Shown here one piece after another: positions 18,190-26,497 of a stretch of DNA of 64,000 nucleotides. This DNA is from JAVVEH01 sp032251435 (GTDB lineage: Bacteria > Verrucomicrobiota > Lentisphaeria > Oligosphaerales > MVZH01): assembly GCA_032251435.1 (NCBI GenBank), contig JAVVEH010000010.1, positions 1 through 64,000 on the forward strand. Direction: 5' to 3'. Position 1 is the stretch's first letter; each line of letters starts with the position of its first letter. The position numbers were made by a program, and so were the translations under genes. The notes beneath the pieces are model-generated. The model was not told the origin of the DNA, searched no databases, and saw nothing but the letters and a program-made list of their open reading frames with translations.

Positions 18190-18672
18190 GGTCACATTCT
18201 TTTCACGTTGGGTTTTAGGATTGATGTCACGGGTTTGGTCGATTGGAGTCAGAGGGCGACCCGCAAGCTCAGTAAGCTAACACAAAAACCGGTTCTGGCA
18301 AGCCGGATCGGCAAGGATCCAGCGTTGCGGAATTAAATTTCCGCCGCAGTTCCTGGTTCCTGGTTCCTGGTTCCTGGTTGATTTTCCGGCCAGCCGGCAT
18401 TCTCCGGAGTGGCCGCCTGATCAAAACAAAGGGAAGTAGCCAAGTGCAAGCAAGTCAAATGTAAAAACAACAGGATGTCTCAAGGCCGGGAGCGCAATGG
18501 TGGCTCGTCCCCGAAGGAAAGATGCAAAGCACCTCTCTTTCGATATTCGTTATTCCCTATTCATCTGTTCATCATTCCCAAGTTTCAAGAGAGTATTTGC
18601 GAATACGGGCCGGGTTGTTATGGTAGAGCGGTGTTTCCTCCCCGCGCGAACCATTTTCTTATGGGCGGTTTT
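18190..18672. other. Divergent intergenic region between leuC and the HAD-mla operon
   Basis: About 480 bases. It holds a GCGGAA...TTCCGC palindrome and a 7-bp tandem repeat (18327-18377) but no credible gene. A frame open from 18475 to the HAD gene has no protein-like character before MSGLFVF. Promoters for both divergent units are expected here, but I found no clear consensus pair. Confidence 0.5.
18327..18377. repeat. GCGGAATTAAATTTCCGC palindrome followed by (TTCCTGG)4
   Basis: The palindrome (18327-18344) is close to copies at 29453-29470 and 39843-39859. It is followed within six bases by four perfect copies of the 7-mer TTCCTGG (18350-18377). Confidence 0.75.
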
Positions 18673-19476
18673 ATGTCTGGGTTATTTGTTTTTGATTTTG
18701 ATGGTGTGGTATGTGACAGCGCCCGGGAAACCGGGATCAGCGCCTGGAAGGCCGGTCGGAAGTTGTGGAAGGAGTGGGCGGAAGAGCATCCTCCGGCCGC
18801 CGCGCTTCAGCGCTTTTGTCAGTTACGGCCTTTTTTGGAGACAGGCTATCAAGCGGTCGGCATGATGCGCATGGCGATGGATCATCCGGCTCTTCCCCGG
18901 GAACTGACCGTGGACGATGTGGTGGAGTGGATTGAATCGTTCTACGCTGAACAGGGGATGACTCGGGAGGACATGGTGACGCTGTTCGGACAAACCCGGG
19001 ATGAGTGGATCACCGCGGATCCGGCGGGCTGGTTGGGGGAACATCGGTTTTTTCCCGGTGTGGTTGATTTGCTGACCCGATTGCGGGCCCGGGGAGACGT
19101 GGTCATTTTGTCCACAAAACAAGAACGGTTTATTCACCAGTTACTGGCCGGAGCGGGGCTGGATTTTTCGTCTGAAAGCGTGTTCGGCTTAGAGCGTCAA
19201 GCGCCGAAAAAAGTGACCTTGGCCCAATTCGTGAAAGACCGCGGTGATGATGCCGCCCCGGTGTGTTTTGTTGAAGACCGGCTGGAAACGCTGGAGGATG
19301 TCATGGGGGTTCCGGACTTGGCGGGTGTCAAACTGTTTCTAGTGGATTGGGGATACAGCACGGACGAGCAGCGGCGCCGGGCGGCGGACACTGACCGGAT
19401 TCACTGGCTGCGCGCCGCGGAGTCCGCGGATTGGGTGTCTGATTTAACGGCCGCCGGATCGCTGGAGGGACGATGA
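18673..19476 (+). CDS. HAD-superfamily phosphatase, first gene of the mla operon
   Basis: 267 aa from MSGLFVFDFDGVVCDS; the upstream open frame is not protein-like. Motif I is DFDGVVCD with both Asp residues. An alpha-helical cap follows (about residues 20-125). Motif II is VVILSTKQ, motif III the Lys of APKKVTL, and motif IV CFVEDRLETLEDV. The substrate is unknown. Its last codons overlap the next gene by four bases (ATGA), placing it at the head of a six-gene plus-strand run through nth. Confidence 0.78.
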   Translation: MSGLFVFDFDGVVCDSARETGISAWKAGRKLWKEWAEEHPPAAALQRFCQLRPFLETGYQAVGMMRMAMDHPALPRELTVDDVVEWIESFYAEQGMTREDMVTLFGQTRDEWITADPAGWLGEHRFFPGVVDLLTRLRARGDVVILSTKQERFIHQLLAGAGLDFSSESVFGLERQAPKKVTLAQFVKDRGDDAAPVCFVEDRLETLEDVMGVPDLAGVKLFLVDWGYSTDEQRRRAADTDRIHWLRAAESADWVSDLTAAGSLEGR

Positions 19477-20273
19477 CAAAGCGGTTGCTATATGTCGGGG
19501 ATTGGAACCGGGGGTTGTTTGGCGCGGGCATGAACGTGATTGGCGGCGGTCTGTGTTCGCTTGACGATCCGGGTTCCGCGGATATGGCGGTGTTGGACCG
19601 GGTGCCGGAAAACGCGGGTGACGCGTTCAAGGCGATCCTGACTAAGACACAACGGATCCTGTGCGTCCCCCCGCTGAGTCTGGCGGGCGGGGACGGGGGA
19701 AAATTTTTACGCGCGGCGAAGCGGTCAGGCGTGACGATGACGGCCATGGAAACACCCCGGTTTCACCCCGGACTGGCGACGGTGCTGGAAATCGTCGGCA
19801 GCGGCGTGCTGGGAAAAAATCTCCAAGCGGTGCTCAAACGGCGGGGGAACTGGCCGTTTTTTCCCGTGCCTCGGGACGGAAACACACGCTCAGACTGGTG
19901 GGACCGGATGTGCCTATATCAAATCGGGGCGCTGGAAAATGGCCGCGTGGAGACGAGCGAAGAGGACCGGTTTGACATAGAGCTTATACTTGTCGGGTCA
20001 ACCGGTCGCCTCTGTCACCGGCAATGGCTGCGTGAAGACGGCGTGTGTGAATGGACGGTTGACAGCGATATGGGTGCGAACGGGGGGCGGACACGCGGCG
20101 GGCATCTGCCCGTGGAGTTGCCGCTGGCGATTGAATTGTCGCAAGGATTCAGATCGCCAGCCACTCCGCTGACCAACCGGGGCGTGGACATCTGGACCAC
20201 CCGGGAGCGGAAAATCTGTGGTGATGCCGCCGTGCCTTCGCCATGTCACGGGGCCGGGAAAATGAAAGAATAA
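19473..20273 (+). CDS. Protein of unknown function in the mla operon
   Basis: 266 aa, no family recognised. It begins MTKRLLYVGDWNRGLFG and has an alternating beta/alpha N-terminal part (residues 1-125, including TQRILCVPPLSLAGGDGG) followed by a WWDRMCLYQIGALENGR region and a Gly/Arg-rich stretch near residue 210. There are no membrane helices and no signal peptide. It overlaps the HAD gene by four bases and ends eight bases before mlaE, so it is surely co-transcribed with them. Linkage suggests a cell-envelope role, but that is inference only. Confidence 0.6.
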   Translation: MTKRLLYVGDWNRGLFGAGMNVIGGGLCSLDDPGSADMAVLDRVPENAGDAFKAILTKTQRILCVPPLSLAGGDGGKFLRAAKRSGVTMTAMETPRFHPGLATVLEIVGSGVLGKNLQAVLKRRGNWPFFPVPRDGNTRSDWWDRMCLYQIGALENGRVETSEEDRFDIELILVGSTGRLCHRQWLREDGVCEWTVDSDMGANGGRTRGGHLPVELPLAIELSQGFRSPATPLTNRGVDIWTTRERKICGDAAVPSPCHGAGKMKE

Positions 20274-20281
20274 GCTGAACG

Positions 20282-21421
20282 ATGTCTGAAAAAACCGCCC
20301 AATTATCATTTCAGCCGGCCGCGCCTCCCGACCAGGGGGGCACGGTGGTTTTCGCCGGTGAATGGTGCCTGGACGCCGGGAAAAACGGCATACGCGACGC
20401 CTTGGCGGGCGTGCGGGATTTGACGAACGGTCCGCTTGTTTGCGCGGGTGACGCGATTCAGGATTGGGACACCACGCTGGTGGCGATGATTGTCCGGTTG
20501 AAACGGTTGTGCGCCGGGAAAAATATGGCGTTTGAGCCGGGCTCACTGCCCGGCGGGGTTGTCCGGTTAGCGGATTTGGCCATGGCGGTGCCGGAGCGGG
20601 ACGGCGCGGGGCGGAAACATGAGAAAAAGAGTCCGCTGACGCGCTTGGGAGAGGCGGTGTTAGCCGCTGGGGCGGGGGGCAAGGACATGGTCACTTTTTT
20701 AGGGGAGTTGACGGTTTCCTTTGGCCGTTTGGTTGCCGGCCGGGCACAGATGCAATGGGGCGACGTGGTCAGAGTGATTGAGGAAACGGGGCCGCGGGCT
20801 TTTCCCATCGTGGGGTTGATCGCCGGGCTCATGGGGATCATTCTGGCCTTTGTCGGGGCGGTTCAGTTGCGGGTGTTCGGGGCTGAAATTTACGTGGCGG
20901 ACCTGGTGGCGATCGGGATTGTCCGGGAAATGGGCGCGATTATGACGGGGATTGTGATGGCGGGCCGCACGGGGGCTTCCTACGCCGCCCGGATTGGCAG
21001 CATGCAGGTGAATGAGGAAATTGACGCGTTCACGACCATGGGCATTTCGCCGGTTGATTTTCTCGTGCTCCCTCGGACGATCGGATTGGTGTTGATGATG
21101 CCGTTGCTGGTGATTTACGCCAATGTGATCGGGATGCTGGGGGGCATGTTTATCGGCGTGTTCATGCTGGATATTTCGCCCGTTCTTTATCTTCAGCAGA
21201 CGCGGTCCGCCTTGGGTCTGAATCATTTGGCGGTGGGCTTGGTGATGAGCGTGATTTTCGGGGTGCTGGTCGCCTTTTTCGGCTGTTTGCGCGGATTGCG
21301 TTGCGGGCGTAGCGCGGAATCAGTGGGTGAAGGGGTGACTTCGGCGGTGGTCAGCGGTATTGTCAGTATTGTCATCGCGACGGCGCTCGTGACCGTGGCC
21401 GCGGATATTTTAGGGTTTTAA
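20282..21421 (+). CDS. mlaE: MlaE-type ABC permease with N-terminal STAS domain
   Basis: 379 aa. The first ~110 residues form a STAS-like domain (the MlaB role fused to the permease). A charged linker and an MlaE permease follow with about five membrane helices (residues 160-379). VGLIAGLMGIILAFVGAVQL, MGAIMTGIVMAGRTGASYAARIGSM, EEIDAFTTMGISP and the LVLPR block are family signatures. The MlaFED complex moves phospholipids between inner and outer membrane. The downstream ATPase (10-base gap) and MCE protein complete the inner-membrane complex; no periplasmic MlaC or outer-membrane MlaA is in the window. Confidence 0.9.
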   Translation: MSEKTAQLSFQPAAPPDQGGTVVFAGEWCLDAGKNGIRDALAGVRDLTNGPLVCAGDAIQDWDTTLVAMIVRLKRLCAGKNMAFEPGSLPGGVVRLADLAMAVPERDGAGRKHEKKSPLTRLGEAVLAAGAGGKDMVTFLGELTVSFGRLVAGRAQMQWGDVVRVIEETGPRAFPIVGLIAGLMGIILAFVGAVQLRVFGAEIYVADLVAIGIVREMGAIMTGIVMAGRTGASYAARIGSMQVNEEIDAFTTMGISPVDFLVLPRTIGLVLMMPLLVIYANVIGMLGGMFIGVFMLDISPVLYLQQTRSALGLNHLAVGLVMSVIFGVLVAFFGCLRGLRCGRSAESVGEGVTSAVVSGIVSIVIATALVTVAADILGF

Positions 21422-21431
21422 TTGATACACT

Positions 21432-22223
21432 ATGCCTCAGGACGCGCACATCACAGTCTCACATTTAACCATGGCTTACGGTGATTTCGTCATTCAGCGT
21501 GACGTGTCATTCACAATCAGGAGGGGGGACATTTTTATCATCATGGGGGGCAGCGGGTGCGGGAAAAGCACGCTGCTGCGGCATTTGGTGGGATTGAAGC
21601 GGCCGGCGGCCGGACAGGTGTTTTTTCATGGTGAGGATTTTTGGGGAGTGGACGATGATCAACGGGGGGATATGATCCGCCGAATGGGTGTCCTTTATCA
21701 AGGCGGGGCTTTGTGGACATCACTGACCTTGGCGGAAAATGTGGCCTTGCCGTTACGTGAATACACCCAGTTGCCCGCGGATGACATCCGTGAGTTGGTG
21801 GCGTTGAAACTGGCCTTAGTCGGTTTGGCGGGGTTTGAGGATTTTTATCCGGCTGAAATCAGCGGGGGGATGCGGAAACGGGCTGGTTTGGCGCGGGCGA
21901 TGGCGCTGGATCCGGAGGTGTTGTTTTTTGATGAACCATCGGCGGGGCTGGATCCGGTCAGCGCCCGGCGGCTGGATGATTTGATTTTGGAATTACGCGA
22001 AAGTCTGGGGACCACGGTGGTGGTGGTCACCCACGAGCTGGCCAGTCTGGTATCAATCGGAACCAATTCGGTGTTTTTAGACGCGGAAAGCAAAACGGCG
22101 ATCGCGGAAGGCGCGCCGAGTCAGTTGTTGGAGGAATCGCGTGATCCGCGGGTAATGGATTTCCTCACCCGGGGTGAGTTCGGGAACGAGACACGAAAAA
22201 AACAGGATGTGAGTCGCCCATGA
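21432..22223 (+). CDS. mlaF: MlaF-type ABC ATPase
   Basis: 263 aa. Walker A is MGGSGCGKSTLLRHL near residue 38, the Q-loop region LYQGGALWTSLTLAENV, the signature ISGGMRKRAGLARAMALDP (typical of the MlaF/Ttg2A group), Walker B VLFFDEPSAGLDP and the H-loop VVVTHEL. All ATPase residues are present. It drives the MlaE permease. Its stop overlaps the start of mlaD by four bases (ATGA). Confidence 0.93.
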   Translation: MPQDAHITVSHLTMAYGDFVIQRDVSFTIRRGDIFIIMGGSGCGKSTLLRHLVGLKRPAAGQVFFHGEDFWGVDDDQRGDMIRRMGVLYQGGALWTSLTLAENVALPLREYTQLPADDIRELVALKLALVGLAGFEDFYPAEISGGMRKRAGLARAMALDPEVLFFDEPSAGLDPVSARRLDDLILELRESLGTTVVVVTHELASLVSIGTNSVFLDAESKTAIAEGAPSQLLEESRDPRVMDFLTRGEFGNETRKKQDVSRP

Positions 22224-23272
22224 GTAAAAAAGCGAACCCCACCGCCATCGGCGGTTTTGTTTTGGTGGCGTTGACAGTGGCCGTCGGACTGCTTCTTTTT
22301 AGCGGTGGCGGCTTGTTTCAAGAGCGCTCTGAAACGTTTGTGATGTTTTTCCAGGGATCGGTCAACGGGCTCAAAGTCGGCGCTCCGGTGATGCTGCAGG
22401 GGGTGGAAGTGGGGCGGGTGACGGAGGTCTCTTTGCGGTTGGGAGATAATCCGGAACTGGTCAACATCCCGGTCTATGTTCAATTTGACAACGCGTTGGT
22501 GGAAGCGGGCATGAACGGCGGCGGCCGACGGACCATGACGGCGTTTATGGAGCAACTGGTGGAAAGAGGATTCCGCGCCCAGCTGCAGATTCAGAGTCTG
22601 GTCACGGGCCAGTTGCAGATTCAACTGGGCCTGTTTCCGTCTTATCCACCGATCGTGACGGGCTTGGATAAACGCTATCCGGAGATCCCCACCATCGCTT
22701 CGCCGATTGAAAAAATCACTCAAACCTTGGGTGAGATGCCGTTGGTGGAGATTATTAACCAAATCGCCAATATCACCTCCGGGTTGGATCGCATTATCAA
22801 TGCGAAAGAGACCCAAAACGGGCTGCTGTCTCTGACTGACTCCATGGTTGAATTGCGCAAGTTGATGGAGCAAGCGGGCCAGGGGTTGCCGGGGTTGCTG
22901 GCCAAAATTGAAAAAACCGTGGACGGGGCGGATGTGTTCGTCACCACGGCGGACACCACACTGAAAGAATTGACACCCCCGGCCAAAAGGGCGATTGAGC
23001 AAATCACTCGCACCGCTGGTTTTGAGGAGGGCAGGCCGGGGAAATTGGCGGATGATGTTGAGACGATGGTGCTGACGTTGACGAAGACGCTGGAAGAAGC
23101 TAAAAAAGTGATGGAGCATCTGAACGGAGCGGTCGATGAAGGGTCGACCACGCGAAAACAATTGAATGATCTGCTTGAAGAGGTCGCGGACGCCGCCCGG
23201 GCCGTCCGCGAAGTGGCGGATTATTTGGAACGGCACCCGGAGTCCCTGCTCCGGGGAAAAGGGGAGAGATAG
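22220..23272 (+). CDS. mlaD: MCE/MlaD family substrate-binding protein
   Basis: 350 aa. An N-terminal membrane anchor (about residues 10-32) is followed by one MCE domain (about 35-125) with FFQGSVNGLKVGAPVMLQGVEVG and a RGFRAQLQIQSLVTGQLQI block. A long alpha-helical region follows with coiled-coil tendency (LADDVETMVLTLTKTLEEAKK; LNDLLEEVADAARAVREVADYL). It would form the hexameric periplasmic ring of the lipid transporter. The long helical tail is more like PqiB/YebT-type relatives or Gram-negative MCE proteins outside the enterics than E. coli MlaD, which is about half this length. Confidence 0.87.
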   Translation: MSKKANPTAIGGFVLVALTVAVGLLLFSGGGLFQERSETFVMFFQGSVNGLKVGAPVMLQGVEVGRVTEVSLRLGDNPELVNIPVYVQFDNALVEAGMNGGGRRTMTAFMEQLVERGFRAQLQIQSLVTGQLQIQLGLFPSYPPIVTGLDKRYPEIPTIASPIEKITQTLGEMPLVEIINQIANITSGLDRIINAKETQNGLLSLTDSMVELRKLMEQAGQGLPGLLAKIEKTVDGADVFVTTADTTLKELTPPAKRAIEQITRTAGFEEGRPGKLADDVETMVLTLTKTLEEAKKVMEHLNGAVDEGSTTRKQLNDLLEEVADAARAVREVADYLERHPESLLRGKGER

Positions 23273-23273
23273 C

Positions 23274-23918
23274 ATGGCCAGACGGCGGATGACGAAGCGT
23301 CAGGCGGAGGAGATCCTGGCGATATTGATGGACCGCTATCCGGAGGCGGGCTGTGAGTTGATCTATACGAATTCCCTGGAACTGACGGTGGCTGTGGTGT
23401 TGTCCGCTCAGTGTACAGACGCCCGGGTGAATATGATCACGGAAAAATTGTTTGAAAAATACCGATGTCCGGCGGATTATCTGGCTGTTTCGCAAGAGGA
23501 GTTGGAAGCGGATATTCATTCCGCGGGGTTTTTCAGACAGAAGGCCAAAAGCATCCGCGGCATTATGGCGGCGGTTTTGGCAAAGCATGGGGGAGAAGTG
23601 CCGCGGACGATGGCCGAATTGACCGCTTTGCCGGGAGTCGGCCGCAAAACCGCCAATGTGATTATGGGGAATGCCTTTAAGCAGGCTGAGGGGATCGCTG
23701 TGGATACGCATGTCGGCCGTGTCGCCCGCCGGCTGGGCCTGACCCGGCATGACAATCCGGATAAAGTGGAACAGGATTTGGTGAAGCTCTTTCCCCGGGA
23801 TCGCTGGACGGATATCAATCACATCCTTATCTTTCACGGCCGCTACACCTGCGCGGCGCGGAAACCGCGCTGCGCTGACTGTCCGCTGGCGGAGCGGTGC
23901 CCGAGCGCTCCGGAATAA
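23274..23918 (+). CDS. nth: Endonuclease III
   Basis: 214 aa from MARRRMTKRQAEEIL, with ribosome site GGGGAGAG just upstream. It is a DNA glycosylase/AP lyase for oxidised pyrimidines. The helix-hairpin-helix LPGVGRKTANVI carries the catalytic Lys and GIAVDTHVGRVARRL the catalytic Asp. The C-terminal [4Fe-4S] loop has the spacing C-x6-C-x2-C-x5-C (CAARKPRCADCPLAERC). It follows mlaD by one base and is the last gene of the operon; the grouping with lipid transport is positional only. Confidence 0.95.
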   Translation: MARRRMTKRQAEEILAILMDRYPEAGCELIYTNSLELTVAVVLSAQCTDARVNMITEKLFEKYRCPADYLAVSQEELEADIHSAGFFRQKAKSIRGIMAAVLAKHGGEVPRTMAELTALPGVGRKTANVIMGNAFKQAEGIAVDTHVGRVARRLGLTRHDNPDKVEQDLVKLFPRDRWTDINHILIFHGRYTCAARKPRCADCPLAERCPSAPE

Positions 23919-24147
23919 TTAAACCGGAGAGACACATAAATACCGCGCGCAGCAACATCCCATTTTAAATAAGAAAAAAGTCATTTATACTTGCAAACAA
24001 AAAGCTTCTATACCAACGTCACCATTATAACCCAATTTAATCCGCCACGGCGTGACTCGCAGGCGCCCAACACAATGTTCGGCACTGGAAATTTCGGGGT
24101 GAACAACCATATTATGCGCGCTTTCACACAAGCGTGGAGCGACGATC

Positions 24148-24223
24148 GCCCGGGTAGCTCAGTGGATAGAGCAACGGTTTCCTAAACCGCAGGTCGGAGG
24201 TTCAATTCCTCTCCCGGGTACCA
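24148..24223 (+). tRNA. tRNA-Arg (anticodon CCU)
   Basis: 76 bases with a full cloverleaf. The acceptor arms GCCCGGG and CCCGGGT give a G-U pair at the first position. The D arm is GCTC/GAGC, the anticodon loop TTCCTAA gives anticodon CCT for codon AGG, the T loop is GGTTCAATTCC, and the 3' CCA is encoded. No integrase or att duplication is seen nearby. Confidence 0.95.
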
Positions 24224-24237
24224 CTTTATCCACGTGC

Positions 24238-24882
24238 TCATTTGTAGGAGTAGAGAATCAGCGTCCCCGTAATGCCTACCACGGCCAGATAGAGGAGGGG
24301 ACTTTGGGCGATGATGCCGGGGCGGATCATGGTGGCGACAGCGAGGCCGCAGAGCGCCCCGCCGAGGTGCGCGTCATGCCCGATCCGGCCGGATTGTTTC
24401 CGCATGCCGAAGAAAGATACGAGCACGAAAAGGATGGCGAAGAGCCAGGACGGGAGAACAAAAGGCACCGGAAAAATCATCACTCCGCCGCCGGGCAGGA
24501 GAAAAATCGCCGCGAAGATGACACCGCACACGCCGCCTGACGCTCCGAGGGCGCGGTAATCATGATGACGGTGAAGGTAGAGTGAGAGAAGGTTGCCGCC
24601 CAGGATGGATGACGTGTAAATAAGCAGGAACACGTGAGGCGCGAAGGCGAACTCAATGGCGCTGCCGAAGGAGTAGAGGCTGAACATGTTGAACAGAAGA
24701 TGCGGCCAGTCCGCATGGATCAGGCCGGAGGTGATGAGGCGGTGATAGTCCTTGTTCCGTATGATGTGAGCCGGACTGAAGATGAAGGCGTCAAGCATCC
24801 CGCGGTTGTGGAACGCGCGGTGGGAAACGTAGGTGGTTATCCCCAAGACAGCTAATGTGGCGATGGCGAGTGGCTCATTCAT
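24238..24882 (-). CDS. Rhomboid family intramembrane serine protease
   Basis: 214 aa with six hydrophobic helices. HLLFNMFSLYSFGSAIE is the conserved HxxxN block in helix 2, GASGGVCGVIFA carries the active-site serine, and GHDAHLGGALCGLAVA carries the histidine partner. The protease should cleave membrane helices in the inner membrane; the substrate is unknown. A possible substrate class here would be PEP-CTERM-like anchors, but that is speculation. It is convergent with the tRNA gene. Confidence 0.92.
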   Translation of the reverse strand: MNEPLAIATLAVLGITTYVSHRAFHNRGMLDAFIFSPAHIIRNKDYHRLITSGLIHADWPHLLFNMFSLYSFGSAIEFAFAPHVFLLIYTSSILGGNLLSLYLHRHHDYRALGASGGVCGVIFAAIFLLPGGGVMIFPVPFVLPSWLFAILFVLVSFFGMRKQSGRIGHDAHLGGALCGLAVATMIRPGIIAQSPLLYLAVVGITGTLILYSYK

Positions 24883-25286
24883 GTTCGGGGGGGAGGTGTC
24901 CTTTAATTAAACTCCGCATGTGACCCGTCAACATATATCATCCATGGGCCAGGACAAGCCCGTGAATGGATGATGACGGCGTGAGGCGTGAAGGCGTGAG
25001 GCGTGACGGCGTGAAGACGTGAAGACGTGAGACGTGACGGCGTGAAGACGTGAAACGTGAGGCGTGACGGCGTGAAGACGTGAAACGTGAGGCGTGACGG
25101 CGTGAAACGTGATTCGGTGTCGTTTTATTGGTTGCACTCTGTGTCGGTGGTGTTATCTTTCGCTTCATCCGCGTCCGATGGAACAGAGCGTCATGTCCGT
25201 CTGTCGAACGGAAAAACCGGTTGTTTATGTAAACGGACGGGTTCCGGTCCAGTGTTTGATTTACACAGAACGGGTTATCACACGTA
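24883..25286. other. Divergent intergenic region with a dense short tandem repeat
   Basis: About 400 bases without a credible gene. The left half holds the GCGTGA-type repeat (24973-25113). The right half (25114-25286) is ordinary sequence leading to the start at 25287. The repeat codes for TPSRL/ASRRH-type strings on the minus strand and should not be read as protein. Confidence 0.55.
24973..25113. repeat. Degenerate 8-9-bp tandem repeat with ~30-bp higher-order period
   Basis: About 16 copies of gcgtga(a/g)g(a/g)-type units, arranged so that a longer block (gtgaggcgtgacggcgtgaa followed by gacgtgaaac) recurs. There are no unique spacers, so it is not a CRISPR array. Confidence 0.85.
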
Positions 25287-26030
25287 ATGAAACAACAGCG
25301 CGATCATCTTTGCTGGGTTATAGCGGTCTTTTGGGTTTTGTTTTCACACAGCGGCGCGCCCGCGGGCGCGGCGGAGAAGGCGGCGTTTGATCCGGCCTCC
25401 GCATATCGGCTGTTAAGAAAAGATTTTCTGATCGCCTCCGCGTTGCCGGCGGCTGGGACGACTCTTCGCAAAGAGCATGTGGCCTACTTGCGGTCCTCCA
25501 CCACGTTCATCAAGCGGTTAAATCCGGAGAGCGGGAATGACAAGCCCTATTTAATCGCCGGGCTTTCCACGCGCGGTTTGATTTTGCTTGAATGTGGACG
25601 GGACGCGCAAGCCCGTCAGGATTTTGATCGGGCGCTGGCCCTGTTTCCGCCACGGGAAAAGGGGGAGACAGGCGCTGAAAACGACGAATTGCCCGCGGCG
25701 GAGCCATCCCTGAAACTCCCTGTCGGGTGTCCGGGATGGACGGATATCCGGCTCTACCGGGCGTTGACATTCGCCCGTGGTGATGGCGGCGCGTTTATCG
25801 CGGAGCTGGGCGCTGTCCCCGCCAGTAAAACCTTTTTCGGTCAGGACGCGCTGAAGAAAAAGGTGTGGGCTTTCGCGGAAGAGCTGTCCGCGGGGGGAAA
25901 ATATGATGAAGCGATCGCCGTGTATGAGATGATCATCAAGCACTCCCTTTGGGAGGAGGGCGACCCGTCGGATCCGCGTCGGCTCATTGAAATTATGCGG
26001 GTCCAAAAAGAAAACACCGCCGGACAATAA
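25287..26030 (+). CDS. Exported protein of unknown function, possibly TPR-like
   Basis: 247 aa. A signal peptide is likely: basic MKQQR, a hydrophobic core VIAVFWVLF, and a cleavage region around PAGAAEKA. The mature part is helical with a tetratricopeptide-like block (LIAGLSTRGLILLECGRDAQARQDFDRALALFP) and a second one near the C-terminus (GGKYDEAIAVYEMIIKHSLWEEG). It heads a three-gene set with spacings of 12 and 2 bases followed by two membrane-anchored coiled-coil proteins. The set looks like an envelope complex; no known system is recognised. Confidence 0.6.
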   Translation: MKQQRDHLCWVIAVFWVLFSHSGAPAGAAEKAAFDPASAYRLLRKDFLIASALPAAGTTLRKEHVAYLRSSTTFIKRLNPESGNDKPYLIAGLSTRGLILLECGRDAQARQDFDRALALFPPREKGETGAENDELPAAEPSLKLPVGCPGWTDIRLYRALTFARGDGGAFIAELGAVPASKTFFGQDALKKKVWAFAEELSAGGKYDEAIAVYEMIIKHSLWEEGDPSDPRRLIEIMRVQKENTAGQ

Positions 26031-26042
26031 AGGAACTGTCTC

Positions 26043-26495
26043 ATGGGAAAAGCCGCTTGGTTTTTGGCTGTTTTGAGTCTTGTCACCGCGTTTGTTCTCT
26101 CGCAAGCCTCACATAAAAAAATCGCCTTGGAAAAGGCGGATAAAGCGCGGCGATTGGATGAATTGAGGGTGTCCTTGGCTACATCCATCGACCGTGGAGA
26201 AACTGTGATTCGTGATTTAGAGGGCCAGTTGGCCGGCTTTGAAAGCCGGGGAAGCGCGATTTCTCAAAAGCAGGAAACGTTGGCTTCCACCCGTCAAGCC
26301 GTCACCACGGGGATTCGGACAACGGCTCAGGTGATTGAGCAATTGGAGGACAAACACGAAACGGTGATTGAGACGAAAAGCGAGCACTTGGAACGGATGG
26401 AAATCCTGCAGGCGGATATCACGTTATTGGAAGCGCAGATCGCGAAGCTGAACGAGTTGCTGCCAATGGTCAAAGTCAATGTGGAGGATCTCTAA
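26043..26495 (+). CDS. Membrane-anchored coiled-coil protein
   Basis: 150 aa. One N-terminal membrane segment (about residues 5-21) is followed by a nearly continuous coiled coil (residues 25-145) rich in E, K, Q and L heptads, for example LEDKHETVIETKSEHLERME. No enzyme motif is present. It probably faces the periplasm with the anchor in the inner membrane. It is co-transcribed with the preceding exported protein (12 bases) and the following coiled-coil protein (2 bases). Confidence 0.6.
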   Translation: MGKAAWFLAVLSLVTAFVLSQASHKKIALEKADKARRLDELRVSLATSIDRGETVIRDLEGQLAGFESRGSAISQKQETLASTRQAVTTGIRTTAQVIEQLEDKHETVIETKSEHLERMEILQADITLLEAQIAKLNELLPMVKVNVEDL

Positions 26496-26497
26496 GC

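Noticed and set aside
24148..24223. tRNA-Arg as an integration site for a mobile island
   Set aside because: No integrase gene and no repeated tRNA 3' end were found in the window.
24973..25113. Possible CRISPR-like array
   Set aside because: The units are 8-9 bases, contiguous and degenerate, with no unique spacers and no cas genes nearby.
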